The notes under the pieces: generated by a model
What the model was told of the DNA's origin: nothing
Database searches by the model: none
Seen by the model: only the letters and a program-made list of their open reading frames with translations
Source of the DNA: CAWKGV01 sp963849305
GTDB lineage: Bacteria > Pseudomonadota > Alphaproteobacteria > Acetobacterales > Acetobacteraceae
Assembly: GCA_963849305.1 (NCBI GenBank)
Contig: CAWKGV010000006.1
Span: 186,001-250,000, forward strand
Direction of reading: 5' to 3'
DNA: 64,000 bases
Part shown: positions 9,134 through 19,229 of the stretch, piece after piece
How the letters are laid out: each line of letters opens with the position of its first letter
Position numbering within the stretch: the stretch's first letter is position 1
Translations under genes and position numbers: made by a program

Positions 9134-9832
9134 ATGGCCAAATCGGAGGCCGATCCAAGGCGCACGGCGCTGCTCGCAAGCCCGCTGTTTCAGGCGATGG
9201 AGCCCGCGGAATTGGACGAGATCCTGAAATTCGCCGGCGAGCGTCGGGCGGCCAAGGGGTCCACGATCTTCCAGAAGGGCGACCAGGGCTCGTCGCTGAT
9301 GGCGGTGCTAAGCGGTCGGGTACGCGTGAGCACGGTCTCGGCTGACGGCAAGGAGATCACGTTGAATGTGATCGACAAGGGCGAGGTGTTCGGGGAGATC
9401 GCACTACTTGACGGCAATCCGCGCAGCGCGGACGCGACCGCAAGCGAGGACACCGTGCTGTTGGTGATCGAACGGCGGCACTTTCTTCCGTTTCTTTGTA
9501 GAAACGATAGCCTATATCTGCGTCTGCTCGCGGTGCTGTGCGATCGTCTGCGCCAGACCAGCACGGCGCTGGAGGAGATCGCGCTGTTCGACCTGCCGGC
9601 GAGGCTTGCCCGCGTGCTGCTGAAGCTCGCCGGCGACTATGGGCGCGCGGCCGGGACGGGGATGCGGATCGAGGTGAAGATGTCGCAGCGCGACCTCGCC
9701 AACCTCGTGGCTTCCTCGCGCGAGAGCGTGAACAAGCAATTGCGGGTATGGCGCGAAGGAGGCGTGGTCGAGATGGAGTGCGGCTATCTGGTGGTTCGCC
9801 GACCACAGGAGTTGAGGGCATTGTTGGAGTGA
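9134..9832 (+). CDS. Crp/Fnr-family transcriptional regulator
   Basis: A 232-residue regulator with an N-terminal cyclic-nucleotide-binding fold (GRVRVSTVSADGKEITLNVIDKG, then the phosphate-binding-cassette-like FGEIALLDGNPRSADATA near 95-112) and a C-terminal winged helix (SQRDLANLVASSRESVNKQLRVW). The cassette resembles cAMP-responsive Crp proteins more than Fnr: no N-terminal Fe-S cysteines are present. The ATG at 9134 follows GGGAGGGGCGGG; an upstream ATG at 9116 is less well placed. It is divergent from the serine hydrolase/ECH/SDR/LLM cluster, which is a plausible target. The effector is unknown. Confidence 0.9.
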   Translation: MAKSEADPRRTALLASPLFQAMEPAELDEILKFAGERRAAKGSTIFQKGDQGSSLMAVLSGRVRVSTVSADGKEITLNVIDKGEVFGEIALLDGNPRSADATASEDTVLLVIERRHFLPFLCRNDSLYLRLLAVLCDRLRQTSTALEEIALFDLPARLARVLLKLAGDYGRAAGTGMRIEVKMSQRDLANLVASSRESVNKQLRVWREGGVVEMECGYLVVRRPQELRALLE

Positions 9833-9845
9833 GGCGAGCACCCGC

Positions 9846-11915
9846 TCAGCTTCCCGCCAGGCCGCGCCACTCCGCCTCGGTGATCGTTCGAACCCCAAGC
9901 TCGGCCGCTCGGCGCGCCTTCGAGCCGGCGTCGGCGCCCACCACCACCAGATCGGTCCGCTTCGACACGGTGTCCGTCACCTTAGCGCCTAGCGCCTCGG
10001 CCCGCGCCTTGGCTTCCGGCCGGGTCATCGTCTCCATCGTGCCGGTAAACACCATCGTCTTGCCGGCCAGTGGGCTATCGGCGGCCTCGGACGGCGCGGC
10101 ATCCTCGATCACGAGCAGGGACGCTAGTTCGTCGAGTGCCGTGACATTGCGTTGTTCGGCGAAGAACTCGGCCAGCTCCTCGGCGATCGCTGGACCGATG
10201 CCGATGATGCTGCCCAATTCGCCGCGCGCCTCCGAGCCTACCTCGACCGCCGCCAGCATCTGCGCGCGCCAGTTGATGAAACCGCCATAATGGCGGGCGA
10301 GCAATTGCGCGTTTCGTTCTCCGATGCGGCGGATGCCGAGCGCGTAGATGAAGCGCGCCAGCGGAATGCGCCGCCTAGCGTCGATGGCGCGCGCAAGATT
10401 GCGCGCGGACTGCTTGCCCCAGCCTTCGCGTGCCGCGATCTCCGCCTCGCGCGCGGGCAGGCGGAACAGGTCCGCCGGCGCGGTGAGCCAGCCCTCGTCG
10501 TAGAATTCCTGAATCGTCTTCTCGCCCAGGCCGTCGATGTCAAAGGCAGGGCGGGAGACGAAATGGATCAGCCGCTCCACGCGCTGGGCGGGGCAGATCA
10601 GCCCGCCGGTGCAGCGCCGCACCGCCTCGCCCGGCGGGCGCACCGCGGCGCTGCCGCAGGCGGGGCAATGGTCCGGGAATACGAACGGCCGCGCGTCGCC
10701 CGGCCGGCGCTCGGTTACAACCGCAAGGATCTGTGGGATCACATCGCCCGCGCGCTGCACCACCACCGTATCGCCGATCCGCACGTCCTTGCGGATGATC
10801 TCGTCTTCGTTGTGCAGCGTGGCCCGCTGTACCAGAACTCCCCCGACATTCACCGGCTGCAACTCCCCCACCGGCGTTAGCGCGCCGGTGCGGCCGACCT
10901 GGATGCGGATGTCCTGCACCACCGTCGTCGCCTGCTCGGCAGGGAACTTCCACGCCACCGCCCAGCGCGGGGCGCGTCCGGCGAAGCCGAGCCGGCGTTG
11001 CAGCGCGAGGTCATCGACCTTGTACGCCACGCCGTCGATGTCGTAGCCGAGCCCGGCGCGGGCAGCCGCCATCTCGGCCTGAAACGCGGCGGCCTCGGCG
11101 TCGGACGCCAACCGGCGCGACAGCGGGTTCACCGCGAACCCCCAATCGCGCAGCCGCTCTAGATAGGCCCAGTGCGTTTCGGCCACCGGCTCGCTGGTCT
11201 CGCCCATTGCATAGGCGAACAGCGAAAGGCGGCGCCCGGCGGTGACCGAGACATCGAGCTGGCGCAGGCTGCCAGCGGCGGAGTTGCGCGCATTGGCGAA
11301 TACCCTATCTCCGGCTTCCGCCTGCGCCGCGTTCAGCGCGAGGAAGTCGGCCTTGGTCATGAACACCTCGCCCCGAATCTCGATCAGCGCCGGGGCGCTG
11401 CCCTTCAGACGCGACGGCACGGCGCCCATGGTGCGCAGGTTGGCGGCGACATCCTCACCCTCGGTGCCGTCGCCGCGCGTGGCACCGCGCACGAACCTGC
11501 CGCGCTCATAGGTAAGATTGATCGAAAGCCCGTCGATCTTCGGCTCCCCGACGATTGCGAGGGGCGCGTCCGGCGCCAGACCCAAGAACCGGCGGGCGCG
11601 AGTCCAGAACTCGGCGAAATCCGGGGCATCGAACGCGTTGTCCAGCGAGAGCATCGGCAGCCGATGCCGCACCTTGGCGAACCCGCTTGCCGGCGCGCCA
11701 CCCACCCGGCGCGCCGGCGAGTTCGAACGGATTAGCTCGGGGAAGCGTGCCTCTATCGCAGCGTTGCGGCGGCGCAGCGCATCGTACTCCGCATCCGTGA
11801 TTTCGGGCGCATCCAGCTCATGATAGGCGCGGTCATGGCGGGCGATCTCGGCGGCCAGGCGCTCCAACTCTTCGGCCGCCTCCTGCTCGGTCAGCGCCTC
11901 GACCGGCTTGGTCAC
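9846..11915 (-). CDS. ligA: NAD-dependent DNA ligase LigA
   Basis: A 689-residue NAD+-dependent DNA ligase that seals nicks in replication and repair. Domains in order: Ia (YDALRRRN), adenylation domain with the nucleophilic lysine in GEPKIDGLSINL near 117, OB fold with GRTGALTPVGEL near 330, a zinc finger with four cysteines (CPAC ... CTGGLICPAQ near 410-432), helix-hairpin-helix repeats (FDIDGLGEKTIQEF; IGIGPAIAEELAEF) and a C-terminal BRCT domain (GKTMVFTGTMETMTR near 605). Length is standard. Its start overlaps the recN stop by 4 bases, placing it last in bamD-recN-ligA, the common alphaproteobacterial order. Confidence 0.98.
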   Translation of the reverse strand: MTKPVEALTEQEAAEELERLAAEIARHDRAYHELDAPEITDAEYDALRRRNAAIEARFPELIRSNSPARRVGGAPASGFAKVRHRLPMLSLDNAFDAPDFAEFWTRARRFLGLAPDAPLAIVGEPKIDGLSINLTYERGRFVRGATRGDGTEGEDVAANLRTMGAVPSRLKGSAPALIEIRGEVFMTKADFLALNAAQAEAGDRVFANARNSAAGSLRQLDVSVTAGRRLSLFAYAMGETSEPVAETHWAYLERLRDWGFAVNPLSRRLASDAEAAAFQAEMAAARAGLGYDIDGVAYKVDDLALQRRLGFAGRAPRWAVAWKFPAEQATTVVQDIRIQVGRTGALTPVGELQPVNVGGVLVQRATLHNEDEIIRKDVRIGDTVVVQRAGDVIPQILAVVTERRPGDARPFVFPDHCPACGSAAVRPPGEAVRRCTGGLICPAQRVERLIHFVSRPAFDIDGLGEKTIQEFYDEGWLTAPADLFRLPAREAEIAAREGWGKQSARNLARAIDARRRIPLARFIYALGIRRIGERNAQLLARHYGGFINWRAQMLAAVEVGSEARGELGSIIGIGPAIAEELAEFFAEQRNVTALDELASLLVIEDAAPSEAADSPLAGKTMVFTGTMETMTRPEAKARAEALGAKVTDTVSKRTDLVVVGADAGSKARRAAELGVRTITEAEWRGLAGS

Positions 11916-13603
11916 GCGGGCGCCGTCAGCAGGTCGTCGGCGGCGGCGCGAGCCGCCTCAGTGATGGTCTCGCCGGCGAGCATCCGGGCGATCTCCTCGC
12001 GTCGCGCCACGGCGTCAAGGGCATCGACCCGGGTCGCCGCCCGGCCGCGCGCGGTGGCCTTGGCGACGCGCAGATGCGCCGCCCCACGCGCGGCCACTTG
12101 CGGGCTGTGCGTGACCACCAGCACTTGCACCCGCTCGGCCACACGGGCCAGCCGCTCGCCCACCGCAGCGGCGGTGGCCCCGCCGATGCCGGCGTCCACC
12201 TCGTCGAATACCAGCGTCGGCACCACCGAGCCGCTGGCGAGCACCACCTTGAGCGCTAGCATCAGCCGCGACAGCTCGCCCCCGGACGCAACCCGCGCGA
12301 GCGGCCCCGGTTCCTGGCCCGGATTGATGGCGACCAAGAAACGCACGGCATCGGTCCCGCCCGGCCCCCAAGCGCTCTCAGCCAGCGCCTCCACTTCCAC
12401 CCTGAACCGGGTCCGCGCGAGCCTGAGCGGCGGCAGCTCGCGCGCAACCGCCTGCTCCAGACGCCCAGCCGCGCTGTGCCGCGCCTCTGAGTGCCGGGCG
12501 GCTGCCGCTTCGTAAGCCGCTTGCGCCGTCCTCGCCGCATGCGCGAGTTGCTCCAGTTCAATCGCCCCGGTTTGAAGCGCGGCGAGACGGACGCTTAACT
12601 GATCGAGTAGGCCCGGAAGATCGGCCACTGCAACCCCATGCTTGCGGGCCGCCGCGCGCAACGCGAACAGCCGCTCCTCTACCTGCTCCAGCAGGCGCGG
12701 GTCGGCCTCGGCTTCAGCCGCCATCCGGGAGAGCAGGCTTTCGGCCGCCGCTAGCGCCTCTTCCGCCTGTTCCAGCGCGGCGAGCGCCGGGGCGGCCGGG
12801 TTCTCGGCCTCCGGCGATTGCGGCGCGACGAGCCGCTGCAACGCGCGTGACGCGGCGCGCAGCCCCGCCGCCGGGCCGGGGCTACGTCGATCGCGTGGCG
12901 CGATCTCCGCTAGCGCGGCGGCGATCGCCTCGGCCCGCCGCTCGCCTCGTTGCAGCGCCTGGCGCTCGGCGGCCAGCCGATCCTCCTCGTTCTCCCGTGG
13001 CGCTAGCCGCGACAGTTCATCGACTGCGTGACGCAGCCAGTCCTCGTCGCGGGCGGCGGCGGCGATCGCCTCGCGCGCTGCGGTCAGTGCCGTCACCGCA
13101 TCGCGCCAGCCGCGCCATGCCTCAGCAACCTCCCGCCGCATCGCCGTCGGCACGCCGAACGCATCGAGCAGGCCGGCGTGGCTGGACGGGTCGGCAAGGC
13201 CCATTTGCTCGTGCTGGCCTTGGATTTCCACCAGCAGCGCGCCCAACCGGCGCAGCAGTCCTACCCCGACCGGCTGATCGCCTACGAAGGCGCGTGACCG
13301 GCCGTCCGTGCCGACGGTTCGCCGGAGGACCAGCTCATCCTCCGCCTGGAGGCCCTGTTCCGCCAGCAGTGCCATCACCGGATGTCCGGCCGGCGGGGCG
13401 AAACAGGCCGTCACGCTGGCCTGCTCGGCGCCGGCGCGCAGCAAGCCCGACTCCGCTCGGCCGCCGAGGGCCAGACCAAGGCTATCGAGCAGAATCGATT
13501 TCCCGGCACCCGTCTCACCGGTGAGCACGGTCAGCCCCGGGCCGAAATCGAGGTCCAGCCGCTCGATCAGCACCACATCGCGGATCGAGAGGGCGGTCAG
13601 CAT
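11912..13603 (-). CDS. recN: DNA repair protein RecN
   Basis: SMC-like ATPase acting in double-strand-break repair. From the chosen ATG at 13603 the 563-residue protein begins MLTALSIRDVVLIERLDLDF, with Walker A GETGAGKSILLDSLGLALGG near 30, a long alanine/arginine/glutamate-rich coiled-coil middle, the signature LSRLMLALK after ASGGE, and Walker B LVFDEVDAGIGG near 460. An ORF extension upstream to 13711 overlaps bamD and lacks family similarity. The gene sits 16 bases after bamD and overlaps ligA by 4 bases. No obvious LexA box is seen directly in front, so expression probably follows bamD. Confidence 0.97.
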   Translation of the reverse strand: MLTALSIRDVVLIERLDLDFGPGLTVLTGETGAGKSILLDSLGLALGGRAESGLLRAGAEQASVTACFAPPAGHPVMALLAEQGLQAEDELVLRRTVGTDGRSRAFVGDQPVGVGLLRRLGALLVEIQGQHEQMGLADPSSHAGLLDAFGVPTAMRREVAEAWRGWRDAVTALTAAREAIAAAARDEDWLRHAVDELSRLAPRENEEDRLAAERQALQRGERRAEAIAAALAEIAPRDRRSPGPAAGLRAASRALQRLVAPQSPEAENPAAPALAALEQAEEALAAAESLLSRMAAEAEADPRLLEQVEERLFALRAAARKHGVAVADLPGLLDQLSVRLAALQTGAIELEQLAHAARTAQAAYEAAAARHSEARHSAAGRLEQAVARELPPLRLARTRFRVEVEALAESAWGPGGTDAVRFLVAINPGQEPGPLARVASGGELSRLMLALKVVLASGSVVPTLVFDEVDAGIGGATAAAVGERLARVAERVQVLVVTHSPQVAARGAAHLRVAKATARGRAATRVDALDAVARREEIARMLAGETITEAARAAADDLLTAPA

Positions 13604-13619
13604 CCCGACGCGGGGCGGC

Positions 13620-14489
13620 TCAGAAGATCGCGCGATACGCGCGAGTGAAGAAGCCTGGACCCGAGGCCGGCTGGGCATAAGGCGTAGCGGAAGCCACACC
13701 GTCCTGGGCAAGAGCGTCGTACGCGTCCGCGTACCAGCGCGTGCCCGGAAAGTTGTAGCCTAGCACCGCCGCGGTCCGCTCCGCTTGGCTGCGCAGGCCG
13801 AGTTTCATATACACCTCGACCAGCCGCTCCAGCGCCTCCGGCACGTGGTTCGTGGTCTGGAAGTCCTGCACCACGCGCTGAAACCGATTAATCGCCGCGC
13901 CATAGAGATGCTGGTCCTCGTACCAACGGCCAATCGCCATCTCCTTGCCCGCCAGGTGATCGCGGCAAAGGTCGATCTTCAGCTTGGCGTCGCGCGCATA
14001 TGGCGTGCCGGGGAACCGGTCCACGACTTGCCGCAGCGCGGTCTCAGCATCCACGGTGTTCTTCTGATCGCGCTGCACGTCCTCGATCTGTTCGTAAAAA
14101 CAAAGCGCCCGGAGGTAATAAGCATAAGCGACGTCGCGGCCGGACGGATGAAGCTGAATATAGCGATCCAGAGTGGCAATACCCTGATCGTACTGGTTCT
14201 GAAGGTAATGCGTGTAGCCTTGCATCAACTGCGCGCGGCCGGCCCATTCGGAATAAGGGTAGTTCTCCTCAATCGCGTTGAATTGGTCGCTGGCCGTCTT
14301 CAAGCGATCGGCGTTCAGCGCATCCATGCCGTTGTTGTATAACTGTTCCACCGGCAAGGGTGGCCCGCCGGTCTTGGCCTGTTGGTCGGACGAGCTGCCA
14401 CATCCGGCGAGCAGCGGCGCGAGTGCGAGAGCGACGCAGGCCAGGCGGCGTAGCGAGGCGGGGGATGGGTCGAGCGAATCCGGCTTCAT
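13620..14489 (-). CDS. bamD: Outer membrane assembly lipoprotein BamD
   Basis: A 289-residue BamD (ComL/YfiO family), part of the BAM complex that folds beta-barrel proteins into the outer membrane. The signal peptide ends in the lipobox LLAGC with Cys30 as lipid attachment site. TPR repeats follow (YNNGMDALNADRLKTASDQF; YPYSEWAGRAQLMQGYTHYL; SGRDVAYAYYLRALCFYEQI; TPYARDAKLKIDLCRDHLAGKEMAIG), the last being a BamD hallmark. It heads a bamD-recN-ligA operon and is divergent from an LLM oxidoreductase, with 119 bases between them. Confidence 0.96.
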   Translation of the reverse strand: MKPDSLDPSPASLRRLACVALALAPLLAGCGSSSDQQAKTGGPPLPVEQLYNNGMDALNADRLKTASDQFNAIEENYPYSEWAGRAQLMQGYTHYLQNQYDQGIATLDRYIQLHPSGRDVAYAYYLRALCFYEQIEDVQRDQKNTVDAETALRQVVDRFPGTPYARDAKLKIDLCRDHLAGKEMAIGRWYEDQHLYGAAINRFQRVVQDFQTTNHVPEALERLVEVYMKLGLRSQAERTAAVLGYNFPGTRWYADAYDALAQDGVASATPYAQPASGPGFFTRAYRAIF

Positions 14490-14608
14490 GACCGGGGCTT
14501 ATAGCAATCCATCCGCGCGGCGCGAAACTGCGTGCGGCGGGGAGGCTCTGGCGGGCGCGCGCCGAGCCTCCTAGGCTGTCCGGGATCGGAGAATTCGGGA
14601 GCTGCGGC

Positions 14609-15658
14609 ATGGAATTCGGCATGTTCCACGAGTTTCAGAGAATGCCGGGCCAGACGGAAGCCGAGGCGTTCGCGGAATCCTTCGAGCAGGTGGACGCCGC
14701 CGAGCGTTGGGGTCTCGATGCGATGTGGCTCGCCGAGCTTCATGTTGCCCCGGAACGATCCGTCTTGGCCGCGCCGCTCACTGTCGCGAGCGCGATCGCG
14801 ACCCTAACCAGCCGGATGAAGATCGGCATTGCCGTGCAGGTACTGCCGCTCTGTCATCCCCTTCGGCTGGCCGAGGAGGCGGCCACGGTCGATCATATCA
14901 GCCACGGGCGCCTGATCTTCGGCGTCGGGCGCAGCGGATTCCCGCGCACCTACGAAGCGTACGGCATTCCGTACGCCGAGAGCCGCGAACGCTTCGCCGA
15001 AGTGCTGGAGATCGTCAACCGCGCCTGGACCCAGGATCGCTTCAGCTTCAAGGGCAAGTACTATGCGTTCAACAACGTCTGCCTGGTGCCGAAGCCGTAT
15101 CAGGCGCCGCGCCCGGAGATCCGCATCGCGGCCACCAGCCCAGACACCTATCCGGCAATCGGCGCCATGGGATACCCGATCTTCTGCGCGGTCCGGCTCG
15201 GCACATTCTCCGAGCTGGCGCCGAACATTCGGGCGTTCCGGAAGGCGCACAAGGCGGCCGGGCATCCTGCGGAGGGGCAGGCGTTCCTGCGCGTGCCGGT
15301 CTATGTGGCTGCGACCGAGGAGCAGGCGCGCGCCGAGCCCGAGGCGAGCATCATGCACTTCTATCGCTATCTGGGCGCGCAGCTTGAGGATTCCGCGAGC
15401 CGGGCCGGCGCGCGGGCGGTCGAGCAACGTGCCGAGCGCGGCCAGCGATTACAAACGATCAACTACGATGAGGTTCTGCGCGAGAAGGTCATCGTCGGCA
15501 CGCCCGCGATGGTGGCAGAGCGATTGCAAGCGCTGCGCGAGGAACTGGGACTGAACGGCATCCTGGCCGAGATGAACTGCGGAAATCGCATCCCGCACCA
15601 GCGGGTGATGACCTCGCTGCGGTTGCTCTGCGAGGAGGTGATCCCGCGCTGCCGGTAG
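14609..15658 (+). CDS. LLM-class flavin-dependent oxidoreductase
   Basis: A 349-residue luciferase-like TIM-barrel protein starting MEFGMFHEFQRMPGQTEAEAF; the segment DAMWLAELHVAPERSVLAAPL and the HGRLIFGVGRSGFPRTYEAYGIPYAESRERF block are typical of the FMN-dependent LLM alkanal-monooxygenase-like branch. GGGAG lies a few bases before the ATG. It stands alone on the plus strand between bamD and the cyclase/ATPase gene. It is one of three LLM enzymes in 17 kb, each from a different subgroup. The physiological substrate is unknown. Confidence 0.88.
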   Translation: MEFGMFHEFQRMPGQTEAEAFAESFEQVDAAERWGLDAMWLAELHVAPERSVLAAPLTVASAIATLTSRMKIGIAVQVLPLCHPLRLAEEAATVDHISHGRLIFGVGRSGFPRTYEAYGIPYAESRERFAEVLEIVNRAWTQDRFSFKGKYYAFNNVCLVPKPYQAPRPEIRIAATSPDTYPAIGAMGYPIFCAVRLGTFSELAPNIRAFRKAHKAAGHPAEGQAFLRVPVYVAATEEQARAEPEASIMHFYRYLGAQLEDSASRAGARAVEQRAERGQRLQTINYDEVLREKVIVGTPAMVAERLQALREELGLNGILAEMNCGNRIPHQRVMTSLRLLCEEVIPRCR

Positions 15659-15698
15659 GTGGAGGAGGAGAAAGGCGCCTCTTCCCTGGCGGCAAAAG

Positions 15699-15730
15699 CC
15701 TCTCCCGTTTGCGCGAGAGGGTGAGTGAGG
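15699..15730. repeat. REP-like palindromic repeat copy
   Basis: CCTCTCCC ... GAGAGGGTGAGTGAGG, with the same inverted CTCTCCC/GAGAGG core and trailing GGTGAG as the copy at 4232. It lies 40 bases behind the LLM oxidoreductase stop. Confidence 0.5.
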
Positions 15731-15876
15731 GGCGAAGCGGCATGCAACCAAGCGTTTAAGCCCAAACCCACCACCGCCCGCATTGTAGCCTCGGTCTGCA
15801 GCCGCCGCCGCGAATACTCTCTCGCTGGCCGGCGGCGAGCATGTTACGGTTGGCTAGGATTGCGGGCCGAGGGCCC

Positions 15877-18800
15877 ATGAAGTGCCTGAGCTGCAGCGTT
15901 GACCTTCCCGAAGGCAGTAAATTCTGCCCCCAATGCAGCAGGGCGATCGGGATCGCTTGCCCTGCATGTCACCATTCGAACCAGGCTGGCGCAAAGTTCT
16001 GTGCTCAATGCGGCGCGCAGCTCCTGGAGCGTCGGGACGAACACGCCCACCCCGTGGCGGCCAACGGGTTACCCGTTGCCGAACGGCGTCAGGTAACCGT
16101 GGTGTTTTGCGACCTGGTGGGCTCGACGGCGCTCTCGGCGCGGCTCGATCCGGAAGACCTGGGCGCGGTGATGACCTCTTATCACCGCTGTTGCAGCAAG
16201 GTAATCAAGGATGGTGGCGGCTTTGTCGCCAGGTATATGGGCGACGGCGTTCTCGCCTATTTCGGCTACCCGCGCGCCCACGAAGACGATTCCGAGCGGG
16301 CGGTGCGTGCCGGGTTGGCAGTGGTGCAGGCGGTCGGCATGCTGCAAGCCACTGGTGAACCGCTTGAGGCGCGGGTCGGGATTGCAACCGGACTGGTAGT
16401 GGTTGGCGACCTGATCGGTGAGGGAGCCGCGCACGAGCAAGCCGTGGTCGGTAAGACGCCCAACTTGGCCGCCCGCCTGCAAACGCTGGCCAAGCCGGGC
16501 TCGGTGGTCATCGCGGCGAGCACCCGTCGCCTGGTCGGGGCTTTGTTCGAATACGACGATCTCGGCGCGGTTGCGCTCAAGGGCTTTGCCGAGCCAGTGG
16601 CGGCGTTCCAGGTCCTGCGACCCAGCGCCTTGGAGAGCCGCTTCGAGGCACGTCAGGAGCGCGGCATTGTCCCGCTGGTCGGGCGCGAGGAGGAGCTGGA
16701 GCTGCTACAGCGTCGCTGGCGCGAAGTACAAAGCGGCGAGGGCCGGGTGGTGCTGCTGACCGGCGAGTCTGGGGTTGGCAAGTCACGAATGTTGCGGGCG
16801 CTGCAAGACCGGCTGGCGGACGAGCCGCACATCCGGCTGCGCTATTTCTGCTCGCCCCATCATCAGGACAGCACTCTTTATCCGGTCATCAGGCAGCTCG
16901 AACGCGCCGCTGGTTTTACCCGCGACGATACTCAAGATTCAAAGCTCCTTCAGCTCCAAGCGTTGCTTGCCCAATCGAACGCGACCGCGGAAGAGATTGG
17001 GCTGATTGCCGGGCTGCTCTCGATTCCGACCGGCGAGCGTTATCCGCTGGCGGACATGAGTGCGCAGAAGCGCAAGGAGAAGACGTCTGAGGCGCTAATG
17101 GCGCAACTGGAGGGCCTCACTGCCCAGCAGCCGCTGCTGATGATTTATGAGGACGTGCATTGGATTGATTCCACTTCGCTCGAACTCCTGAGCTTGATCA
17201 TCGAGCGCCTGAAGCGCCTTCCGGTTCTGCTGCTGATCACCGCGCGGCCAGAATTCAAGCCGCCTTGGCCCGACGAGGCGCACGTGATGGCGTTGGCGCT
17301 CACTCGCCTGAGCCGGACGAACGCGGCGGCACTCGTGGATCGCGTGACCGGCGGCAAGGCGCTGCCCACGGAGGTGATGGAGCAGATCCTGGCGCGCACT
17401 GACGGCATCCCGCTGTTCGTCGAGGAACTGACCAAGGTTGTGCTGGAGAGCGGCATGATTTGCGCGACCGGCGGTGGATACACGCTGACCGGCCCGCTGC
17501 CGCCGCTGGCGATCCCGACAACATTGCACGATTCGCTCATGGCGCGGCTCGACCGGCTCGCGGTGGCTCGCGACGTGGTGCAGACCGGCGCTGCGCTCGG
17601 CCGCGAGTTCTCCTATGATCTATTGCGCGCCACCGCCGCGCTGACAGAGGAACGCTTGCAAGAGGCGCTGCACGACCTCGTTCGATCGGAGCTGGTCTTT
17701 TGTCGCGGCGTGCCGCCCGAGGCGGCGTACACGTTCAAGCACGCCCTGGTGCAGGATGCCGCCTATCAATCGATGCTGAAGAGCCGGCGCATTCAACTGC
17801 ACGCACGCATCGCGGATGCTTTTGAACGCTCCTTCCCCGAACTGGTACAGGCAGAACCCGAGACGCTCGCCCGACACTTCACGGCTGCGGCTCTCCCAGA
17901 ACGTGCAATAAGTTATTGGCTCGCGGCTGGGCAAAGAGCACGACAACGCGGCGCGCACAAGGAAGCGGTTGGCCATCTCAACTCCGGCACCGCGTTGCTT
18001 ACCGAAGTACCCGAGGAAGCCGCCCGCACGCGGTTCGAGGTCGATCTGCAAGCTGCCCTAGGGTTTGCATTGACCGCCATTAAGGGCTACGCGGCGCCGG
18101 AGGTTGAAGCGGCGTTTTCTCGCGCTCACGAATTATGCCAGACGATCGGAGACACCTCGCTGGCAATTCCGGTTTTACGAGGAATCACTACCTTCCACTG
18201 GGTCCGCGGAAATTTGCCTACGGCGAGGAGGTTCGGACTGCAATTGGTCCAGATCGCCGAATGCACATTCGATGAGGAATTATCGTGGGTCGCGCATGGC
18301 ATGCTTGGTGGGATACTCTACTACCTAGGTCAGATCTCAGAGTCCGAAGTGCATCTCGGGAAACTCCAAGCAGCATACGATCAGCGGAAGCGCCGAAGCA
18401 TCGTCGCAAGATTCGGGGAGGACACCCCTAGCACTACGTGGTGCTTTCACGGGCACAACTTGGCTTGGCTGGGGCACTTGGATATGGCGTTGGCCGCTAT
18501 GCGGCATGCGGTGGACTCGGCACGCCGTACAGACCATCCGTATTCTGTCGCGAACGCGCTCTGCCGCGCGGCAGCGGGCCGCGCGATACTGCGAGATCCG
18601 GTCGGGGCTACTTCTGTTGCCAAGCAGTGTATGGCAATCTCCGAGGAGCTTGGGTTTCCGATCCCGCAGGCAATTGCTTCTATCGTGCTCGGTTGGGCAT
18701 CCGCTCTGGATGGAAAGGTTGGCGACGGCATTGATCAGATTCATGACGGAATCGCGTTATGGCGGTCGACCGGGGCCGTCGTTACTCTTCCATTCTACTT

Positions 18801-19197
18801 CGCCCTGCTGTCCGAAGCGACACTCGCCCGCGGGGATGCTGGCGCGGCTATAGCTGCCGCCGACGAGGGTTGGCAATGGAGCGCCAGAAATTCGGAACAC
18901 GCATGGGATTGCCTTCTGCACTGCGGCCGAGGCGACGCGCTGTTGGCGTCAGGCGATCGTGCGAAGGCGGAAGCCGACTACGAAACGGCATTGGCGTGGT
19001 CGCGCGAGCGGAGCGCAAAATGGGGCGAGCTGAACGCCGGCATCCGTCTGGCGCGGCTGTGGCGATCCGAGGGCCGCACGGGAAAGGCACGCGAGTTGCT
19101 GGCCCCCATCTACGGCTGGTTCACCGAGGGCTTTGACACCGTCGTTCTGAAGGAAGCCAAGGCCCTGCTGGATGAACCCGCGTTCCTCCGGAGGTAG
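15877..19197 (+). CDS. Zinc-ribbon/class III nucleotide cyclase/AAA ATPase/TPR signalling protein
   Basis: A 1,106-residue multidomain protein. Residues 1-50 hold zinc-ribbon CxxC pairs (CLSC, CPQC, CPAC, CAQC). Residues about 70-250 form a class III adenylate/guanylate cyclase domain (VTVVFCDLVGSTALSARLD, YMGDGVLAYFGYP). Next comes a large AAA-type ATPase with Walker A GESGVGKS near 295 and Walker B-like LLMIYEDVHWID near 420, then tetratricopeptide-like repeats to the end. This architecture (cyclase plus predicted ATPase plus TPR) is widely expanded in soil alphaproteobacteria; roles are mostly unknown. The metal-binding aspartates FCD and GD are kept, so cyclase activity is possible. GC content drops in the TPR part after about 18050. 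Confidence 0.9.
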   Translation: MKCLSCSVDLPEGSKFCPQCSRAIGIACPACHHSNQAGAKFCAQCGAQLLERRDEHAHPVAANGLPVAERRQVTVVFCDLVGSTALSARLDPEDLGAVMTSYHRCCSKVIKDGGGFVARYMGDGVLAYFGYPRAHEDDSERAVRAGLAVVQAVGMLQATGEPLEARVGIATGLVVVGDLIGEGAAHEQAVVGKTPNLAARLQTLAKPGSVVIAASTRRLVGALFEYDDLGAVALKGFAEPVAAFQVLRPSALESRFEARQERGIVPLVGREEELELLQRRWREVQSGEGRVVLLTGESGVGKSRMLRALQDRLADEPHIRLRYFCSPHHQDSTLYPVIRQLERAAGFTRDDTQDSKLLQLQALLAQSNATAEEIGLIAGLLSIPTGERYPLADMSAQKRKEKTSEALMAQLEGLTAQQPLLMIYEDVHWIDSTSLELLSLIIERLKRLPVLLLITARPEFKPPWPDEAHVMALALTRLSRTNAAALVDRVTGGKALPTEVMEQILARTDGIPLFVEELTKVVLESGMICATGGGYTLTGPLPPLAIPTTLHDSLMARLDRLAVARDVVQTGAALGREFSYDLLRATAALTEERLQEALHDLVRSELVFCRGVPPEAAYTFKHALVQDAAYQSMLKSRRIQLHARIADAFERSFPELVQAEPETLARHFTAAALPERAISYWLAAGQRARQRGAHKEAVGHLNSGTALLTEVPEEAARTRFEVDLQAALGFALTAIKGYAAPEVEAAFSRAHELCQTIGDTSLAIPVLRGITTFHWVRGNLPTARRFGLQLVQIAECTFDEELSWVAHGMLGGILYYLGQISESEVHLGKLQAAYDQRKRRSIVARFGEDTPSTTWCFHGHNLAWLGHLDMALAAMRHAVDSARRTDHPYSVANALCRAAAGRAILRDPVGATSVAKQCMAISEELGFPIPQAIASIVLGWASALDGKVGDGIDQIHDGIALWRSTGAVVTLPFYFALLSEATLARGDAGAAIAAADEGWQWSARNSEHAWDCLLHCGRGDALLASGDRAKAEADYETALAWSRERSAKWGELNAGIRLARLWRSEGRTGKARELLAPIYGWFTEGFDTVVLKEAKALLDEPAFLRR

Positions 19198-19229
19198 AAC
19201 ACTTGCAAAATAGACGGCCCCGCCGCCCG

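Noticed and set aside
9880..9900. Tandem GTTCGAACCCC resembling a tRNA T-arm
   Set aside because: It lies inside ligA with no matching acceptor or anticodon arms; no tRNA could be built.
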